Assembly: GCF_048892425.1 (NCBI RefSeq)
Contig: NZ_JBLZHU010000001.1
Span: forward strand, 496,001 to 560,000
Length of the DNA: 64,000 nt
Reading direction: 5' to 3'
Source of the DNA: Pacificispira sp002696645
Lineage (GTDB): Bacteria > Pseudomonadota > Alphaproteobacteria > UBA8366 > Aestuariispiraceae
The translations under genes were made by a program, and so were the position numbers. The notes beneath the pieces were generated by a model that was not told where the DNA came from, did no database searches, and was given only the letters and a program-made list of their open reading frames with translations. Below are positions 44,196 to 53,259 of the stretch, piece after piece (position 1 is the first letter of the stretch; each line of letters starts with the position of its first letter).

Positions 44196-44393
44196 TTAAG
44201 GATTTATCGCGATCAGAGCGATGCCCAGGCGATGTTCCAGATCTTTCACCGCGGCGACATCTGTATCGTCCAGCGTGGCGGGCTTAAGGTCGACCGGCTT
44301 CATTGCGACCAAAGGATGCCCCAACTTGCTTTCCAGTGCTTTGATCGCGGAAAGATCCTGCTCTTTCAGATTAGCAAAGGCGTAATAGGCCAT
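44196..44393 (-). CDS. Small 65-residue protein, unknown
   Basis: A short soluble protein (MAYYAFANLKEQDLSAI ... VAAVKDLEHRLGIALIAINP) with two similar helical halves, both of the form DxxAxKxLExxLGxxLxAxxP, suggesting an internal duplication. GAGGAG eight bases before the ATG supports translation. No family recognised. Confidence 0.6.
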   Translation of the reverse strand: MAYYAFANLKEQDLSAIKALESKLGHPLVAMKPVDLKPATLDDTDVAAVKDLEHRLGIALIAINP

Positions 44394-44490
44394 GATGATT
44401 TCTCCTCACAGTGTGACGGAGCCCTGAAATCGAATCTCCGTCTCTCATGGCTTATTATACGCTAATGAGTCTGTTACTGGATGATGAAAT

Positions 44491-44790
44491 TTATACAGGC
44501 GGTGCTAATCCTTCGATCAGGATGGATGACCCCGTTGTGCTGGCATGACGGATTCCAACAATTTCCTGGTATTCCGGGGAATTATACCAGCCCTTGGCGG
44601 TTGCCATATCCGGGAATTCCAGAACCACAATGCGGTTAGGTTTCCAGTCTCCCTCCATTGTCTCATGGGCGCCACCGCGTACCAGATAGCGCCCGCCATG
44701 GGCTTCAATCGTGGCGGGCGCCTGTGCGGTATAGGATTTATAGGTTTCCGGATCGGTAACCGCGATATTGGCAATGAAATAGGCTTTCAT
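44491..44790 (-). CDS. DUF1330 domain-containing protein
   Basis: A 99-residue ferredoxin-fold protein matching DUF1330: AYFIANIAVTDPETYKSY at the start, the GGRYLVRGG turn and NRIVVLEFPDMATAKGWYNSPEYQ. The family is related to dimeric alpha-beta barrel monooxygenase-like proteins and has no established activity. It diverges from the PLP enzyme gene. Confidence 0.92.
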   Translation of the reverse strand: MKAYFIANIAVTDPETYKSYTAQAPATIEAHGGRYLVRGGAHETMEGDWKPNRIVVLEFPDMATAKGWYNSPEYQEIVGIRHASTTGSSILIEGLAPPV

Positions 44791-44923
44791 GGGGCTTTCC
44801 TCTTATCCAGGGGGCAGATTTTCTTTGACGCTTCTGACTTGCTCAGGCTCAGTTTCGATCAAGTTCAGAGGGCAAGTAAACAAGTTTGCGGATGGCTTTG
44901 CCAGGGAAGAAGGAGCACAGCAT

Positions 44924-46063
44924 ATGAAGAAATCAAAATTGGATCCCCGGACATTGGCGGCGCAGGCTTTGGGATGGGAAGACCCGACATCGGGTGCGGT
45001 GGTTCCCCCGATACAGCTGTCCACGACATTCACCCGCCGGGAGGATTATGGCCCGCGTGAGGCTGTCTATATTCGCCCTGATTCGCCTAATGCTGCCCAT
45101 GCAGAGGCTGTGCTGGCCGAATTGGAAGGGGCCCCGACAGCGGCCAGTTTCGGGTCGGGCATGGCAGCCTGTACGGCGGCCTTTCATGCCCTGGAACCGG
45201 GCGATCACATTGTCTGCGCGCGCACTGTCTATCATGGTGTCGTCGCCTGGCTGGAAGATTTCGCAGAAGCCCGGGGCCTGACCTATTCCTTTTTCCCAAA
45301 TACCGACCTGGCGGCGTTGCAGGCGGCTATTCAGCCCGGGAAAACCAAGCTGGTCTGGATCGAAACCCCATCAAATCCGATGTGGACAGTAATCGATATC
45401 GCAGCAGCGGCGGAGATTGCCCATGACGCAGGTGCGCAGCTTGGCGTTGATTCCACCTGCGCCAGTCCTGTGCTAACGCGCCCGCTGGAACTGGGCGCAG
45501 ATCTGGTCTGTCATTCTGCGACAAAATATCTGGGCGGACATTCTGATGTGTTGGCTGGCCTGTTGGCCCCGCGGGAGATCACGCCCCTGTGGGAGCGTAT
45601 TCTGCTGCATCGGAAATATGCCGGTCCCATGCTGGGCGCGATGGAGGCGTATCTGCTGGTTCGGGGGATGCGCACGCTGTTCCTGCGGGTTGAGCGCCAA
45701 TGTCACAACGCCATGGCCGTGGCGCGGTTCCTATCGCATCACCCAAATGTCGAAACAGTCCGTTATCCCGGCCTGCAAAGCGACCCTGGCCATGCGATAG
45801 CGGCAAAACAGATGCAGGGTGGATTTGGCGGCATGCTGTCATTCCAACCCAAAGGCGGCGCGAAAGAGGCGATCCAGACCGTCCTGAACTGTAAGCTGCT
45901 GAAACCCGCCACGTCATTAGGCGGGGTTGAAAGCCTGATTGAACATCGCAAGACCTCGGAAGGGTCCATTAAGACGGAGACACCGGAAAACCTGATCCGG
46001 GTATCGGTTGGCATCGAATCCCCGGATGATCTGATTGCAGATCTTAATCAGGCACTGGGGTGA
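44924..46063 (+). CDS. PLP-dependent trans-sulfuration enzyme (Cys/Met metabolism family)
   Basis: A 379-residue member of the cystathionine gamma-synthase/lyase family. The PLP Lys is in HSATKYLGGHSDVLAG, the substrate-side segments are IRPDSPNAAHAE and FGSGMAACTAAFHALEPGDH, and the C-terminus carries SLGGVESLIEHR and IRVSVGIESPDDLIADL. An AAGGAG site precedes the ATG at 44924. Whether it synthesises or cleaves cystathionine, or acts on methionine or homoserine, cannot be told from the sequence. Confidence 0.9.
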   Translation: MKKSKLDPRTLAAQALGWEDPTSGAVVPPIQLSTTFTRREDYGPREAVYIRPDSPNAAHAEAVLAELEGAPTAASFGSGMAACTAAFHALEPGDHIVCARTVYHGVVAWLEDFAEARGLTYSFFPNTDLAALQAAIQPGKTKLVWIETPSNPMWTVIDIAAAAEIAHDAGAQLGVDSTCASPVLTRPLELGADLVCHSATKYLGGHSDVLAGLLAPREITPLWERILLHRKYAGPMLGAMEAYLLVRGMRTLFLRVERQCHNAMAVARFLSHHPNVETVRYPGLQSDPGHAIAAKQMQGGFGGMLSFQPKGGAKEAIQTVLNCKLLKPATSLGGVESLIEHRKTSEGSIKTETPENLIRVSVGIESPDDLIADLNQALG

Positions 46064-46076
46064 GGGTACCGCTCCA

Positions 46077-46790
46077 TAGTCCGTCATACCCGCGCAGGTG
46101 GGTATGAAGGGCCACATGTATCGATGGTGCGTGCCGCCCTGGACCCCGGATCAAGTCCGGGGTGACACTGTAGTCTTATCAAATACGTCCTCACACTGAG
46201 GAGCGCAGCGTCTCGAAGGGGGAGCCCTCTGCAAGCACCGGACTTACAGCCCCTCCTTCGAGACGGCACTAACGCGCCTCCTCAGGATGAGAACGAAAGA
46301 AGGCGTCACCCGCGCAGGTGGGTATGAAGGGCCACATGTATCGATGGTGCGTGCCGCCCTGGACCCCGGATCAAGTCCGGGGTGACACTGTAGTCTTACC
46401 AAATACGTCCTCACCCTGAGGAGCGCAGCGTCTCGAAGGGTGATCTTTCTGTAAGCACCGCTCTTGCCGCCGGTCCTTCGAGACGGCGCTAACGCGCCTC
46501 CTCAGGATGAGAGTGGAAGAAGACGTCATACCCGTGCAGGTGGGTATGAAGGGCCACATGTATCAATGGTGCGTGCCGCCCTGGACCCCGGATCAAGTCC
46601 GGGGTGACGATGTAGTCTTATCAAATACGTCCTCACGCTGAGGAGCGCAGCGTCTCGAAGGGTGATCTTTCTGTAAGCACTGTGCTTCCAGCGCATCCTT
46701 CGAGACGGCGCTAACGCGCCTCCTCAGGATGAGAATGGAAGACGGTGTTATCCGCGACGGCGGGTATCCAGGGGCGGTCTGACTACAGTC
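46077..46790. repeat. Composite palindromic repeats with 220-222 bp tandem units, locus 3
   Basis: The 737-bp gap between the PLP gene and grxD is repeat. Module A starts at 46133, 46353 and 46575, so three tandem units of 220 and 222 bp follow each other. Each has C (CCCGCGCAGGTGGGTATGA), a linker GGGCCACATGTATC, A (CCCCGGATCAAGTCCGGGG) and B (GAGGAGCGCAGCGTCTCGAA against CCTTCGAGACGGC). The B core of the second and third units (GGGTGATCTTTCT) matches locus 1, while the first (GGGGGAGCCCTCT) matches locus 2. A last half-copy (CCGCGACGGCGGGTATCCAGG) ends before grxD. Confidence 0.92.
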
Positions 46791-46800
46791 GAAACGGGCG

Positions 46801-47139
46801 TTATGCCTGAACCTGTACGTCGATGCCGTGGGTGCTGAGCATTTCGGTCAATTCGCCCGTTTCAAACATTTCGCGGATGATGTCACAGCCACCGACGAAT
46901 TCGCCTTTGACATAAAGCTGCGGAATGGTCGGCCAGCTGGAATATTCCTTGATGCCTTCGCGGATCGCCATGTCATCCAGGACATTGACGCCCTTGAACG
47001 GTACGTTGAGGTGATTAAGCACCTGCACGACGGCGGCAGAGAAGCCACATTGTGGGAATACGGGTGTGCCTTTCATGAACAGGACAACATCGCCGCTGTT
47101 CACTTCACTGGAAATCTTGCTTCTGGTTTGGTCATCCAT
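46801..47139 (-). CDS. grxD: Monothiol glutaredoxin, Grx4 family
   Basis: A 112-residue CGFS glutaredoxin (C31 in PQCGFS), with the GSH-binding TIPQLYVKGEFVGGCDI stretch. It binds a bridging [2Fe-2S] cluster, typically with BolA, and delivers clusters. The bolA gene lies 75 bp upstream on the same strand, the expected partnership. An AAAGGATCC precedes the ATG. Confidence 0.96.
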   Translation of the reverse strand: MDDQTRSKISSEVNSGDVVLFMKGTPVFPQCGFSAAVVQVLNHLNVPFKGVNVLDDMAIREGIKEYSSWPTIPQLYVKGEFVGGCDIIREMFETGELTEMLSTHGIDVQVQA

Positions 47140-47214
47140 GATTGGATCCTTTCAAATATATTGGGCAAAGGGGCGGCGCGTTGGCCTGCCCGTGTCGGGG
47201 GCTGTCGTGTGTGA

Positions 47215-47454
47215 TCAGGCGTCTTCGGGCACAGCGGTTTGCAGGGCCAGGGCATGCAATTCATTGCCCATACGTCCCTGCAGCGCGGCATAGACCATCT
47301 GGTGCTGCTGCACGCGGGATTTTCCCGAAAATGCTGCGGATTTCACGAAGGCGGAATAGTGATCACCATCGCCTCGCAAATCGTTGATGACAACATCGGC
47401 ATCCGGCAGGGCTTCTTTGATAAAGCGTTCAATGTCACCGGCGCTCATGGGCAT
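47215..47454 (-). CDS. bolA: BolA-family protein
   Basis: A 79-residue BolA fold protein. It shows IERFIKEALPDADVVINDLRGDGDHYSAFV and the conserved VQQHQMVYAAL helix with its His cluster ligand. Its partner is the Grx4 glutaredoxin encoded next. The ATG at 47454 has an AGGGAGC site; 11 codons upstream are not needed. It follows purL by 29 bp, so purL-bolA-grxD form one unit, as in many Alphaproteobacteria. Confidence 0.93.
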   Translation of the reverse strand: MPMSAGDIERFIKEALPDADVVINDLRGDGDHYSAFVKSAAFSGKSRVQQHQMVYAALQGRMGNELHALALQTAVPEDA

Positions 47455-47483
47455 GGTAAAGCTCCCTTTCGATCCTGTAAGGC

Positions 47484-49697
47484 TCACGCGGACCAGGACG
47501 CCCCTGCCATGTAGTTCGGCAGCGGTGCATCATGGGTGTGGGCCAAGTCTTCCACCGATATGGTATCGCCCCCTGGCAGCGTCAACGCGGTTCCACTGGA
47601 TATACCGACTCGTTGTGCCGGTACGCCCGCTTTTTCGCACGCCGCCAGGACAGCGGCTTCGTCCTTCGTCGCGATAAGATAGCGCGCTTGGTCTTCGCCG
47701 TACAGCCATGCGTGAAGGGCAATGTGTGATGGTGCAACATCCATCGTCACGCCAACCCCACCAGCGATGGCCATATCCGCCACTGCGACAGCCAAACCGC
47801 CATCGGACAGATCGTGGCAGGCGACAACATGTCCGCCCGCGATCAGGGCGCGGACACAATCGCCATTACGACGCTCTGCATTCAGATCTACGGGCGGCGG
47901 GGCACCATTGCTTCGATCCATCAGGTCGCGCATGAAGATTGACTGACCCAGATGACCCTTTGTTTCCCCAATCAGGATCAGTGACAATCCTGTTTCCGTA
48001 AGGGCCAGGCCCACGGATTTTGCCGCATCCTCAATCATGCCAACGCCGCCGATGACGGGGGTGGGCAGGATCGCCTCGCCATTTGTCTCGTTATACAGCG
48101 ACACATTTCCCGATACGACCGGGAAGTCCAGTGCCAGGGCCGCTGCCGTCATGCCTTTGATACAGCCGACAAACTGACCCATGATGCGGGGCCGCTCCGG
48201 ATTGCCGAAATTCATATTGTTGGTGATTGCCAATGGGGTTGCGCCGGTGGCCGTGATATTGCGCCAGGCTTCGGCAACCGCTTGGGCGCCGCCAGTTTCC
48301 GGTTCGGCGAAACAATAGCGTGGCGTGCAGTCAGTGGTCGCCGCCAAGGCCTTCTTCTGGCCCGGCAGGCGCACGATAGCGGCATCCGCGGCACCGGGGG
48401 TCTTTACAGACTCCCCCCCGATCAGATGGTCATATTGTTCCCAAATCCAACGGCGAGAGCACAGATCCGGTGATCCGATCAGGCGTTTCAGGGCATCCCC
48501 CATGTTCATATCGGCAGGAATTGAAGGGTCTACATCGCCCGCTTTTGGGGTCGGTTCCCAGGGGCGTTCATACAGGGGGGAGGCTTCAACCAAAGGCGCT
48601 ACTGGAATTTCGCCCGCCAATTCACCATGCCACATCAGGGTCAGGTTGCCGGTATCGGTCACGCGCCCAACGACGGCGAAATCGAGTTCCCATTTGTCGA
48701 AGATCGCCTTGGCCTCAGCTTCGCGCCCAGGCTTCAGGACCATCAACATACGTTCCTGGCTTTCCGACAGCATTAATTCATAGGGGGTCATGCCCTCTTC
48801 GCGCATCGGCACCTTATCCAGTGCCAGTTCGATGCCAACGCCGCCCTTATCTGCCATTTCAACAGACGAAGAAGTCAGGCCCGCCGCGCCCATATCCTGG
48901 ATCGATACAATCGCGTCGGTCGCCATCAGTTCCAGGCAGGCTTCCAGCAGCAGCTTTTCAGTGAAGGGGTCGCCGACCTGGACGGTAGGGCGCTTTTCTT
49001 CGGAATCCTCAGTAAATTCTGCGGAGGCCATGGTCGCGCCATGGATACCGTCGCGTCCGGTTTTGGAACCGACATAGACCACCGGATTGCCGATCCCGGA
49101 GGCCTTTGAATAGAAAATTTTGTCGCTGCGGGCCAGGCCGACCGTCATGGCATTGACCAGAATATTGCCGTTATAGGCCTTGTCGAAATTCACTTCTCCG
49201 CCCACGGTCGGGATGCCCATGCAATTGCCATAACCGCCGATACCTGCCACCACACCCGATACCAGATGGCGGGTCTTGGCATGGCTGGGATCCCCAAAGC
49301 GCAGCGCGTTCAGATTGGCAATAGGCCGCGCGCCCATGGTGAAGACATCGCGCATAATACCGCCGACACCGGTCGCAGCCCCCTGATAGGGTTCGATGAA
49401 GCTGGGGTGGTTGTGGCTTTCAATCTTAAATACGGCGGTATCGCCATCGCCGATATCGATCACGCCTGCATTCTCGCCGGGACCCTGGATCACCTGCGGG
49501 CCGCTGGTCGGCAGTGTCTTCAGCCAGAAGCGCGAGGATTTGTAGGAGCAATGTTCCGACCACATGACGGAGAATATGCCCAATTCCGTGATATTTGGGG
49601 CGCGGCCCAGAATGTTCAGGACGATCTGGTATTCATCCTTTGTCAGGCCATGTTCGGCGACTAGGTCCGGGGTGATTTCAACTTCGACAAGAGACAT
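47484..49697 (-). CDS. purL: Phosphoribosylformylglycinamidine synthase subunit PurL (small type)
   Basis: A 737-residue ATP-dependent FGAM synthase subunit of the small type, which works with PurS and PurQ. Start LVAEHGLTKDEYQIVLNILGR, ATP-binding elements SEHCSYKSSRFWL and FKIESHNHPSFIEPYQGAATGVGGI are typical. It acts at step four of purine synthesis. purQ and purS lie about 2.9 kb upstream on the same strand, separated by a LysE/DUF2237/TetR-SDR group. Confidence 0.97.
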   Translation of the reverse strand: MSLVEVEITPDLVAEHGLTKDEYQIVLNILGRAPNITELGIFSVMWSEHCSYKSSRFWLKTLPTSGPQVIQGPGENAGVIDIGDGDTAVFKIESHNHPSFIEPYQGAATGVGGIMRDVFTMGARPIANLNALRFGDPSHAKTRHLVSGVVAGIGGYGNCMGIPTVGGEVNFDKAYNGNILVNAMTVGLARSDKIFYSKASGIGNPVVYVGSKTGRDGIHGATMASAEFTEDSEEKRPTVQVGDPFTEKLLLEACLELMATDAIVSIQDMGAAGLTSSSVEMADKGGVGIELALDKVPMREEGMTPYELMLSESQERMLMVLKPGREAEAKAIFDKWELDFAVVGRVTDTGNLTLMWHGELAGEIPVAPLVEASPLYERPWEPTPKAGDVDPSIPADMNMGDALKRLIGSPDLCSRRWIWEQYDHLIGGESVKTPGAADAAIVRLPGQKKALAATTDCTPRYCFAEPETGGAQAVAEAWRNITATGATPLAITNNMNFGNPERPRIMGQFVGCIKGMTAAALALDFPVVSGNVSLYNETNGEAILPTPVIGGVGMIEDAAKSVGLALTETGLSLILIGETKGHLGQSIFMRDLMDRSNGAPPPVDLNAERRNGDCVRALIAGGHVVACHDLSDGGLAVAVADMAIAGGVGVTMDVAPSHIALHAWLYGEDQARYLIATKDEAAVLAACEKAGVPAQRVGISSGTALTLPGGDTISVEDLAHTHDAPLPNYMAGASWSA

Positions 49698-49791
49698 GAA
49701 CTTCCCTTTGGCTGGCGGCGGCGGAGAGGGGGCAATTGCGGCGATTTCCTAGCCTGACTCCGCCGGAAATGCAAAGCGGAACCGCGATGAG

Positions 49792-50403
49792 TTACCGATC
49801 TGCCAATGCCAGCTTCAATCCCAACATGGCAAAGGCGGCGGCAAAGGAGCGTCGAAGCCATTGCAGCACACGGGGGCTCGACAAAACATAGTCGCGTGCG
49901 AGCGCGGCGCAGGCACCATACAGGATGAAAACTACTAAGGTCATCGCCATGAAAACGGCTGCTAACTCCAACATTGTAAGACTGGGGTGAATAGCGTCAG
50001 CTGGCACAAATTGCGGCAGGAAGGCGACGAAGAATAGAGAGAGTTTCGGGTTTAGGACATTGAGCAGAATAGCATTTGTCACCAACCGAAATGAACTTTC
50101 CTGTTCCTTGCTATCTGGAACGGCAAGCGTGCCCCCTTTTTGCAGGATGCGCCAAGCCAGATAGAAAAGATACGCTACGCCAAGATAGCGCACTGTCTCG
50201 AACAATACCGCGCTTGTGTGCAGCAGGGCCGCGAGCCCTAAGATACTGGCCGCGATATGGGGGACAATGCCCAAGGTACAGCCAAGTGCCGCAATAACGC
50301 TGGCCCGCGCGCCCTGTCCCAGACCGGCTGATAACGTATAGAGAACCCCTGTCCCAGGAAGCATAACGACGATCAAGGCTGTCATTAAAAACTCTGGAGT
50401 CAT
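49792..50403 (-). CDS. LysE-family amino-acid exporter
   Basis: A 203-residue membrane protein with about six hydrophobic segments. The LysE pattern is seen at LPGTGVLYTLSAGLGQGARASVIAALG and NPKLSLFFVAFLPQF. Members export amino acids or homoserine lactone. The ATG at 50403 with AAGGGGA upstream is preferred. It follows DUF2237 by 10 bp. Substrate unknown. Confidence 0.9.
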   Translation of the reverse strand: MTPEFLMTALIVVMLPGTGVLYTLSAGLGQGARASVIAALGCTLGIVPHIAASILGLAALLHTSAVLFETVRYLGVAYLFYLAWRILQKGGTLAVPDSKEQESSFRLVTNAILLNVLNPKLSLFFVAFLPQFVPADAIHPSLTMLELAAVFMAMTLVVFILYGACAALARDYVLSSPRVLQWLRRSFAAAFAMLGLKLALADR

Positions 50404-50413
50404 CGTAATCCCC

Positions 50414-50803
50414 TTAAACCAGATCGATGGCGTGGGCCTTAAGGGCAATGAAGTCACAGACTTCCAGGGCCCGTTCATGGGTCGACAGCAACACGACCTT
50501 GGGCGCAAATCCCGCCTGATAGGCTTCCTGCCAACGCGCCGCACACAGGCACCACTGATCGCCCGGTTTCAGGCCCGCAAAGCCATATTCCGGCACCGGC
50601 GTAGACAGATCATTGCCCCGCGCCCGCGAAAAGGCCAGAAAGTCGGCGGTCATCTGCACGCAAACCGTATGGGACCCAATATCTTCTGGCCCCGAATTAC
50701 AGCACCCATCGCGATAAAATCCAGTCACCGGATCAACGGAACAGGGCATCAAGGGCTGCCCAAAGACATTGCGGGCGGCATTGGTCGTGTCTCTGGCTAA
50801 CAT
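50414..50803 (-). CDS. DUF2237 domain-containing protein
   Basis: A 129-residue protein matching DUF2237: NVFGQPLMPCSVDPVTGFYRDGCC, then DIGSHTVCVQMTADFLAFSRARGNDL and GLKPGDQWCLCAARWQEA. Several conserved Cys suggest metal binding. The family is widespread with no clear function. The ATG at 50803 follows AAGGAAG. It is probably co-transcribed with the LysE gene. Confidence 0.93.
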   Translation of the reverse strand: MLARDTTNAARNVFGQPLMPCSVDPVTGFYRDGCCNSGPEDIGSHTVCVQMTADFLAFSRARGNDLSTPVPEYGFAGLKPGDQWCLCAARWQEAYQAGFAPKVVLLSTHERALEVCDFIALKAHAIDLV

Positions 50804-51014
50804 GGCGGTTTGCTTCCTTAACGGGTTGGCATTTGTCGCAGCCTGGAACATCGTCGGACCGAGGGGCAAGGAAAATATGCCGCTATTGTGTCACACCACG
50901 CTGAAACTCAATATTGGATATTTATATTCAGCGCGACATATTCAGCGCGACAGGGGGAATTCTTGACCGGGGACGCTGGAAGCGAAGTGGCCAATTGTTC
51001 ATAGGAATTTCGGA

Positions 51015-51611
51015 TTAAGAAAAAGCCGCCATTGCTTGGTCGATAATGGCCTGCAGGTCTTCTGGACTCGCCCCATTTTTTGCTGATACGGCCATGCCTT
51101 GCGTTAGGGCGATAACAAAGAGGGCCAGTGCTTTTGGCTCATGACTGTCCTTTAACGTTCCAGCCTTAATTTCATCCGTAAAGAAATTGGTTAAGGTATC
51201 GAGAATTTGGGCATTGGTATCACAGATGGCTTTCAATGCATTGGGTGGAAAACCATCCGCATTTGATTCGCTGGTGCTCAACGCCATCAAGCACCCGCCA
51301 GGTAAGTTCGGATTGCATTGCGTTTCAGCCGTCCGTTTTAGGAAATTACGCAGCCGTTCCATGATGGGGCGACCGGCCTCAAACAAGGGGTCTGTATGCG
51401 GCTTTCCATGATTATCAATATAACGGCGCAAAGCCGCTATAAAGAGGTCTTCCTTATTACCAAAAGCCGCATAAAGGCTGGGTTTGTTTATGCCCATTGC
51501 CCCCGTAAGCGCCGCCATCGACGTGCCAGCATATCCATTTTGCCAAAACACCGTCATCGCCGCATCTAAGGCTTCTTCTTTATCAAATGCGCGTTGTCGT
51601 CCCGCGGACAT
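51015..51611 (-). CDS. TetR-family transcriptional regulator
   Basis: A 198-residue TetR-type repressor. The N-terminal helix-turn-helix is ALDAAMTVFWQNGYAGTSMAALTGAMGINKPSLYAAFGNKEDLF. The C-terminal ligand domain is not similar to a known subgroup that I recognise. It diverges from an SDR gene across a gap holding two TetR-like operators, so it probably represses that gene and itself. The ATG at 51611 is used; the longer frame would run through the operators. Confidence 0.93.
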   Translation of the reverse strand: MSAGRQRAFDKEEALDAAMTVFWQNGYAGTSMAALTGAMGINKPSLYAAFGNKEDLFIAALRRYIDNHGKPHTDPLFEAGRPIMERLRNFLKRTAETQCNPNLPGGCLMALSTSESNADGFPPNALKAICDTNAQILDTLTNFFTDEIKAGTLKDSHEPKALALFVIALTQGMAVSAKNGASPEDLQAIIDQAMAAFS

Positions 51612-51644
51612 TTTTAAAATTTCTCCATTCTTCTTATTGTATTC

Positions 51645-51686
51645 TGTACTGATCGGTACATTTAATGTATCGTACCAATCGGTACA
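51645..51686. promoter_or_regulatory. Two TetR-type palindromic operators between tetR and SDR gene
   Basis: TGTACTGATCGGTACA (51645-51660) and CGTACCAATCGGTACA (51671-51686) are two near-identical 16-bp palindromes with centres 26 bp apart. They lie in the 114-bp gap between divergent starts. The form is typical of TetR operators that control an adjacent oxidoreductase. The inducer is not known. Confidence 0.82.
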
Positions 51687-51725
51687 GAAATCTAATCTAG
51701 AACCTAACATAAGGAAATCAAGACT

Positions 51726-52481
51726 ATGGGCAAGTTGACTGGAAAGACCGCAGTTGTTACCGGCGGCAATAGCGGCATCGGCTATGCCACTGCACAGGCG
51801 TTCAAACGAGAAGGCGCGACCGTGATCATCACGGGGCGCAACAAGGATGCACTCGCGAAAGCCGCAAAAGAACTGGGCGTCATTGGGATGGTCGCGGATC
51901 AGGGTGATTTAGCGGCGATTGATGGTCTTGTCGCAAAAGTGAAGGCGGACCATCAGGCGTTGGATACTCTGTTCATCAATGCGGGCGTCGTTAGTTTTGC
52001 GCCCTTGAATGAAGTTACAGAGGCAGATTTTGATGTCACGATGGCAATCAATTTTAAGGGCGCCTTGTTCACCCTGCAGAAGTTCTTGCCGATCTTGAAA
52101 GATGGGGCCTCTGTCATCAATCTGTCTTCCATCAACGCCTATACGGGCATGCCCAATACGGTGGTCTATGCGGCCAGTAAGGCGGCGTTGAATTCACTGA
52201 CGCGAACCGCCTCAACGGAATTGGCCCCCCGGAAAATCCGCGTCAATTCAGTCAATCCGGGACCGGTCAGTACTCCGATTTTTGGAAAGCTTGGTTTGCC
52301 GGCTGAAGCGATGACAGAATTCGGAACGGCGATGCAGAACCGCATTCCGTTGAAACGGTTCGGCAATCCAGAAGAAATTGCCAATCTGGTAACGTTTCTT
52401 GCCTCTGACGATGCTGGCTTCATCACGGGTGCGGAATACAACATCGACGGTGGCAGTATCGTCAATCCACTGCTGAGTTAA
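51726..52481 (+). CDS. Short-chain dehydrogenase/reductase (SDR)
   Basis: A 251-residue classical SDR. The NAD(P) turn TGGNSGIG (12-19), NAG (85-87) and the catalytic S135-Y148-K152 set are all present, as is the C-terminal GAEYNIDGGS. R38 after the second strand suggests NADP(H). It is the presumed target of the divergent TetR regulator, which makes it likely to respond to a toxic carbonyl or quinone. The substrate is unknown. It ends before a clear terminator. Confidence 0.93.
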   Translation: MGKLTGKTAVVTGGNSGIGYATAQAFKREGATVIITGRNKDALAKAAKELGVIGMVADQGDLAAIDGLVAKVKADHQALDTLFINAGVVSFAPLNEVTEADFDVTMAINFKGALFTLQKFLPILKDGASVINLSSINAYTGMPNTVVYAASKAALNSLTRTASTELAPRKIRVNSVNPGPVSTPIFGKLGLPAEAMTEFGTAMQNRIPLKRFGNPEEIANLVTFLASDDAGFITGAEYNIDGGSIVNPLLS

Positions 52482-52513
52482 ACATTCAGTTGGAATCTAA
52501 TGCCGCACAATAG

Positions 52514-52553
52514 AGGTCTATCGGCGCATCTTGTGGCACCGGTAGACCTTTTG
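52514..52553 (+). terminator. Rho-independent terminator after the SDR gene
   Basis: An 11-bp stem AGGTCTATCGG (52514-52524) with CCGGTAGACCT (52539-52549), containing one G-U pair, is followed by TTTTG. It ends the SDR transcript before the convergent purQ gene. Confidence 0.75.
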
Positions 52554-52570
52554 TCGGAAAATAAGACCGA

Positions 52571-53251
52571 TCAGCCAGCCAGCGCGGCAAACATTTTCAG
52601 GCCCTCAACACCGCCAGCCAATGCATCGATAGCGTTTTCGGGGTGGGGCATCATGCCCATGACATTGCCGCGCTCGTTCAGGATGCCGGCAATGTTGCGT
52701 TGGGATCCGTTCAGGTTGGTGGTCGCATCGACCAGACCGGCGGCATCGCTGTAGCGGAAGACGACACGCCCGTTGCCTTCCAGACGGTCCAGCGTGTCTT
52801 CATCGGCGAAATAATTACCCTCGTTATGGGCAACGGCGACCTTGATCACATCGCCCTGATTCAGGCTGCCGGTGAAGGGGGCATGGCTGCGTTCACAGCG
52901 GATATGGGTCATTTTGCAGATGAATTTCAGACCCGCATTGCGCATCAAAACGCCAGGCAGCATGCCGGTTTCGGTCAGGACCTGAAAGCCATTGCACACG
53001 CCCAGAACGGCCACGCCGCGCTCTGCCTGTTGTTTCACCGCGCGCATGATCGGGGAATTGCCCGCCATCGCGCCACAGCGCAGATAGTCACCATAGGAAA
53101 ACCCGCCGGGCACAACGATCAGGTCATAACCGGCCAGATCGCTTTCCCCATGCCAGATCAGGTCAGGCTTGTTGCCGCTGGCCTTTTCAATCGCAGCCGC
53201 CATGTCGCGTTCGCGGTTGGTGCCGGGAAAGACGGTGATTGCGGTTTTCAT
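52571..53251 (-). CDS. purQ: Phosphoribosylformylglycinamidine synthase subunit PurQ
   Basis: A 226-residue class I glutamine amidotransferase that feeds ammonia to PurL. The nucleophile elbow GVCNGFQVL and the C-terminal catalytic HPE (MMPHPENA) are present, along with PGGFSYGDYLR. It lies 8 bp after purS. It is convergent with the SDR gene, whose terminator lies just past its stop. Confidence 0.97.
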   Translation of the reverse strand: MKTAITVFPGTNRERDMAAAIEKASGNKPDLIWHGESDLAGYDLIVVPGGFSYGDYLRCGAMAGNSPIMRAVKQQAERGVAVLGVCNGFQVLTETGMLPGVLMRNAGLKFICKMTHIRCERSHAPFTGSLNQGDVIKVAVAHNEGNYFADEDTLDRLEGNGRVVFRYSDAAGLVDATTNLNGSQRNIAGILNERGNVMGMMPHPENAIDALAGGVEGLKMFAALAG

Positions 53252-53259
53252 GGTCTGGA

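Noticed and set aside
44923..46063. Longer frame of the PLP enzyme from 44789
   Set aside because: The extra 45 residues overlap the divergent DUF1330 start and lack family similarity; the ATG at 44924 has a good ribosome site.
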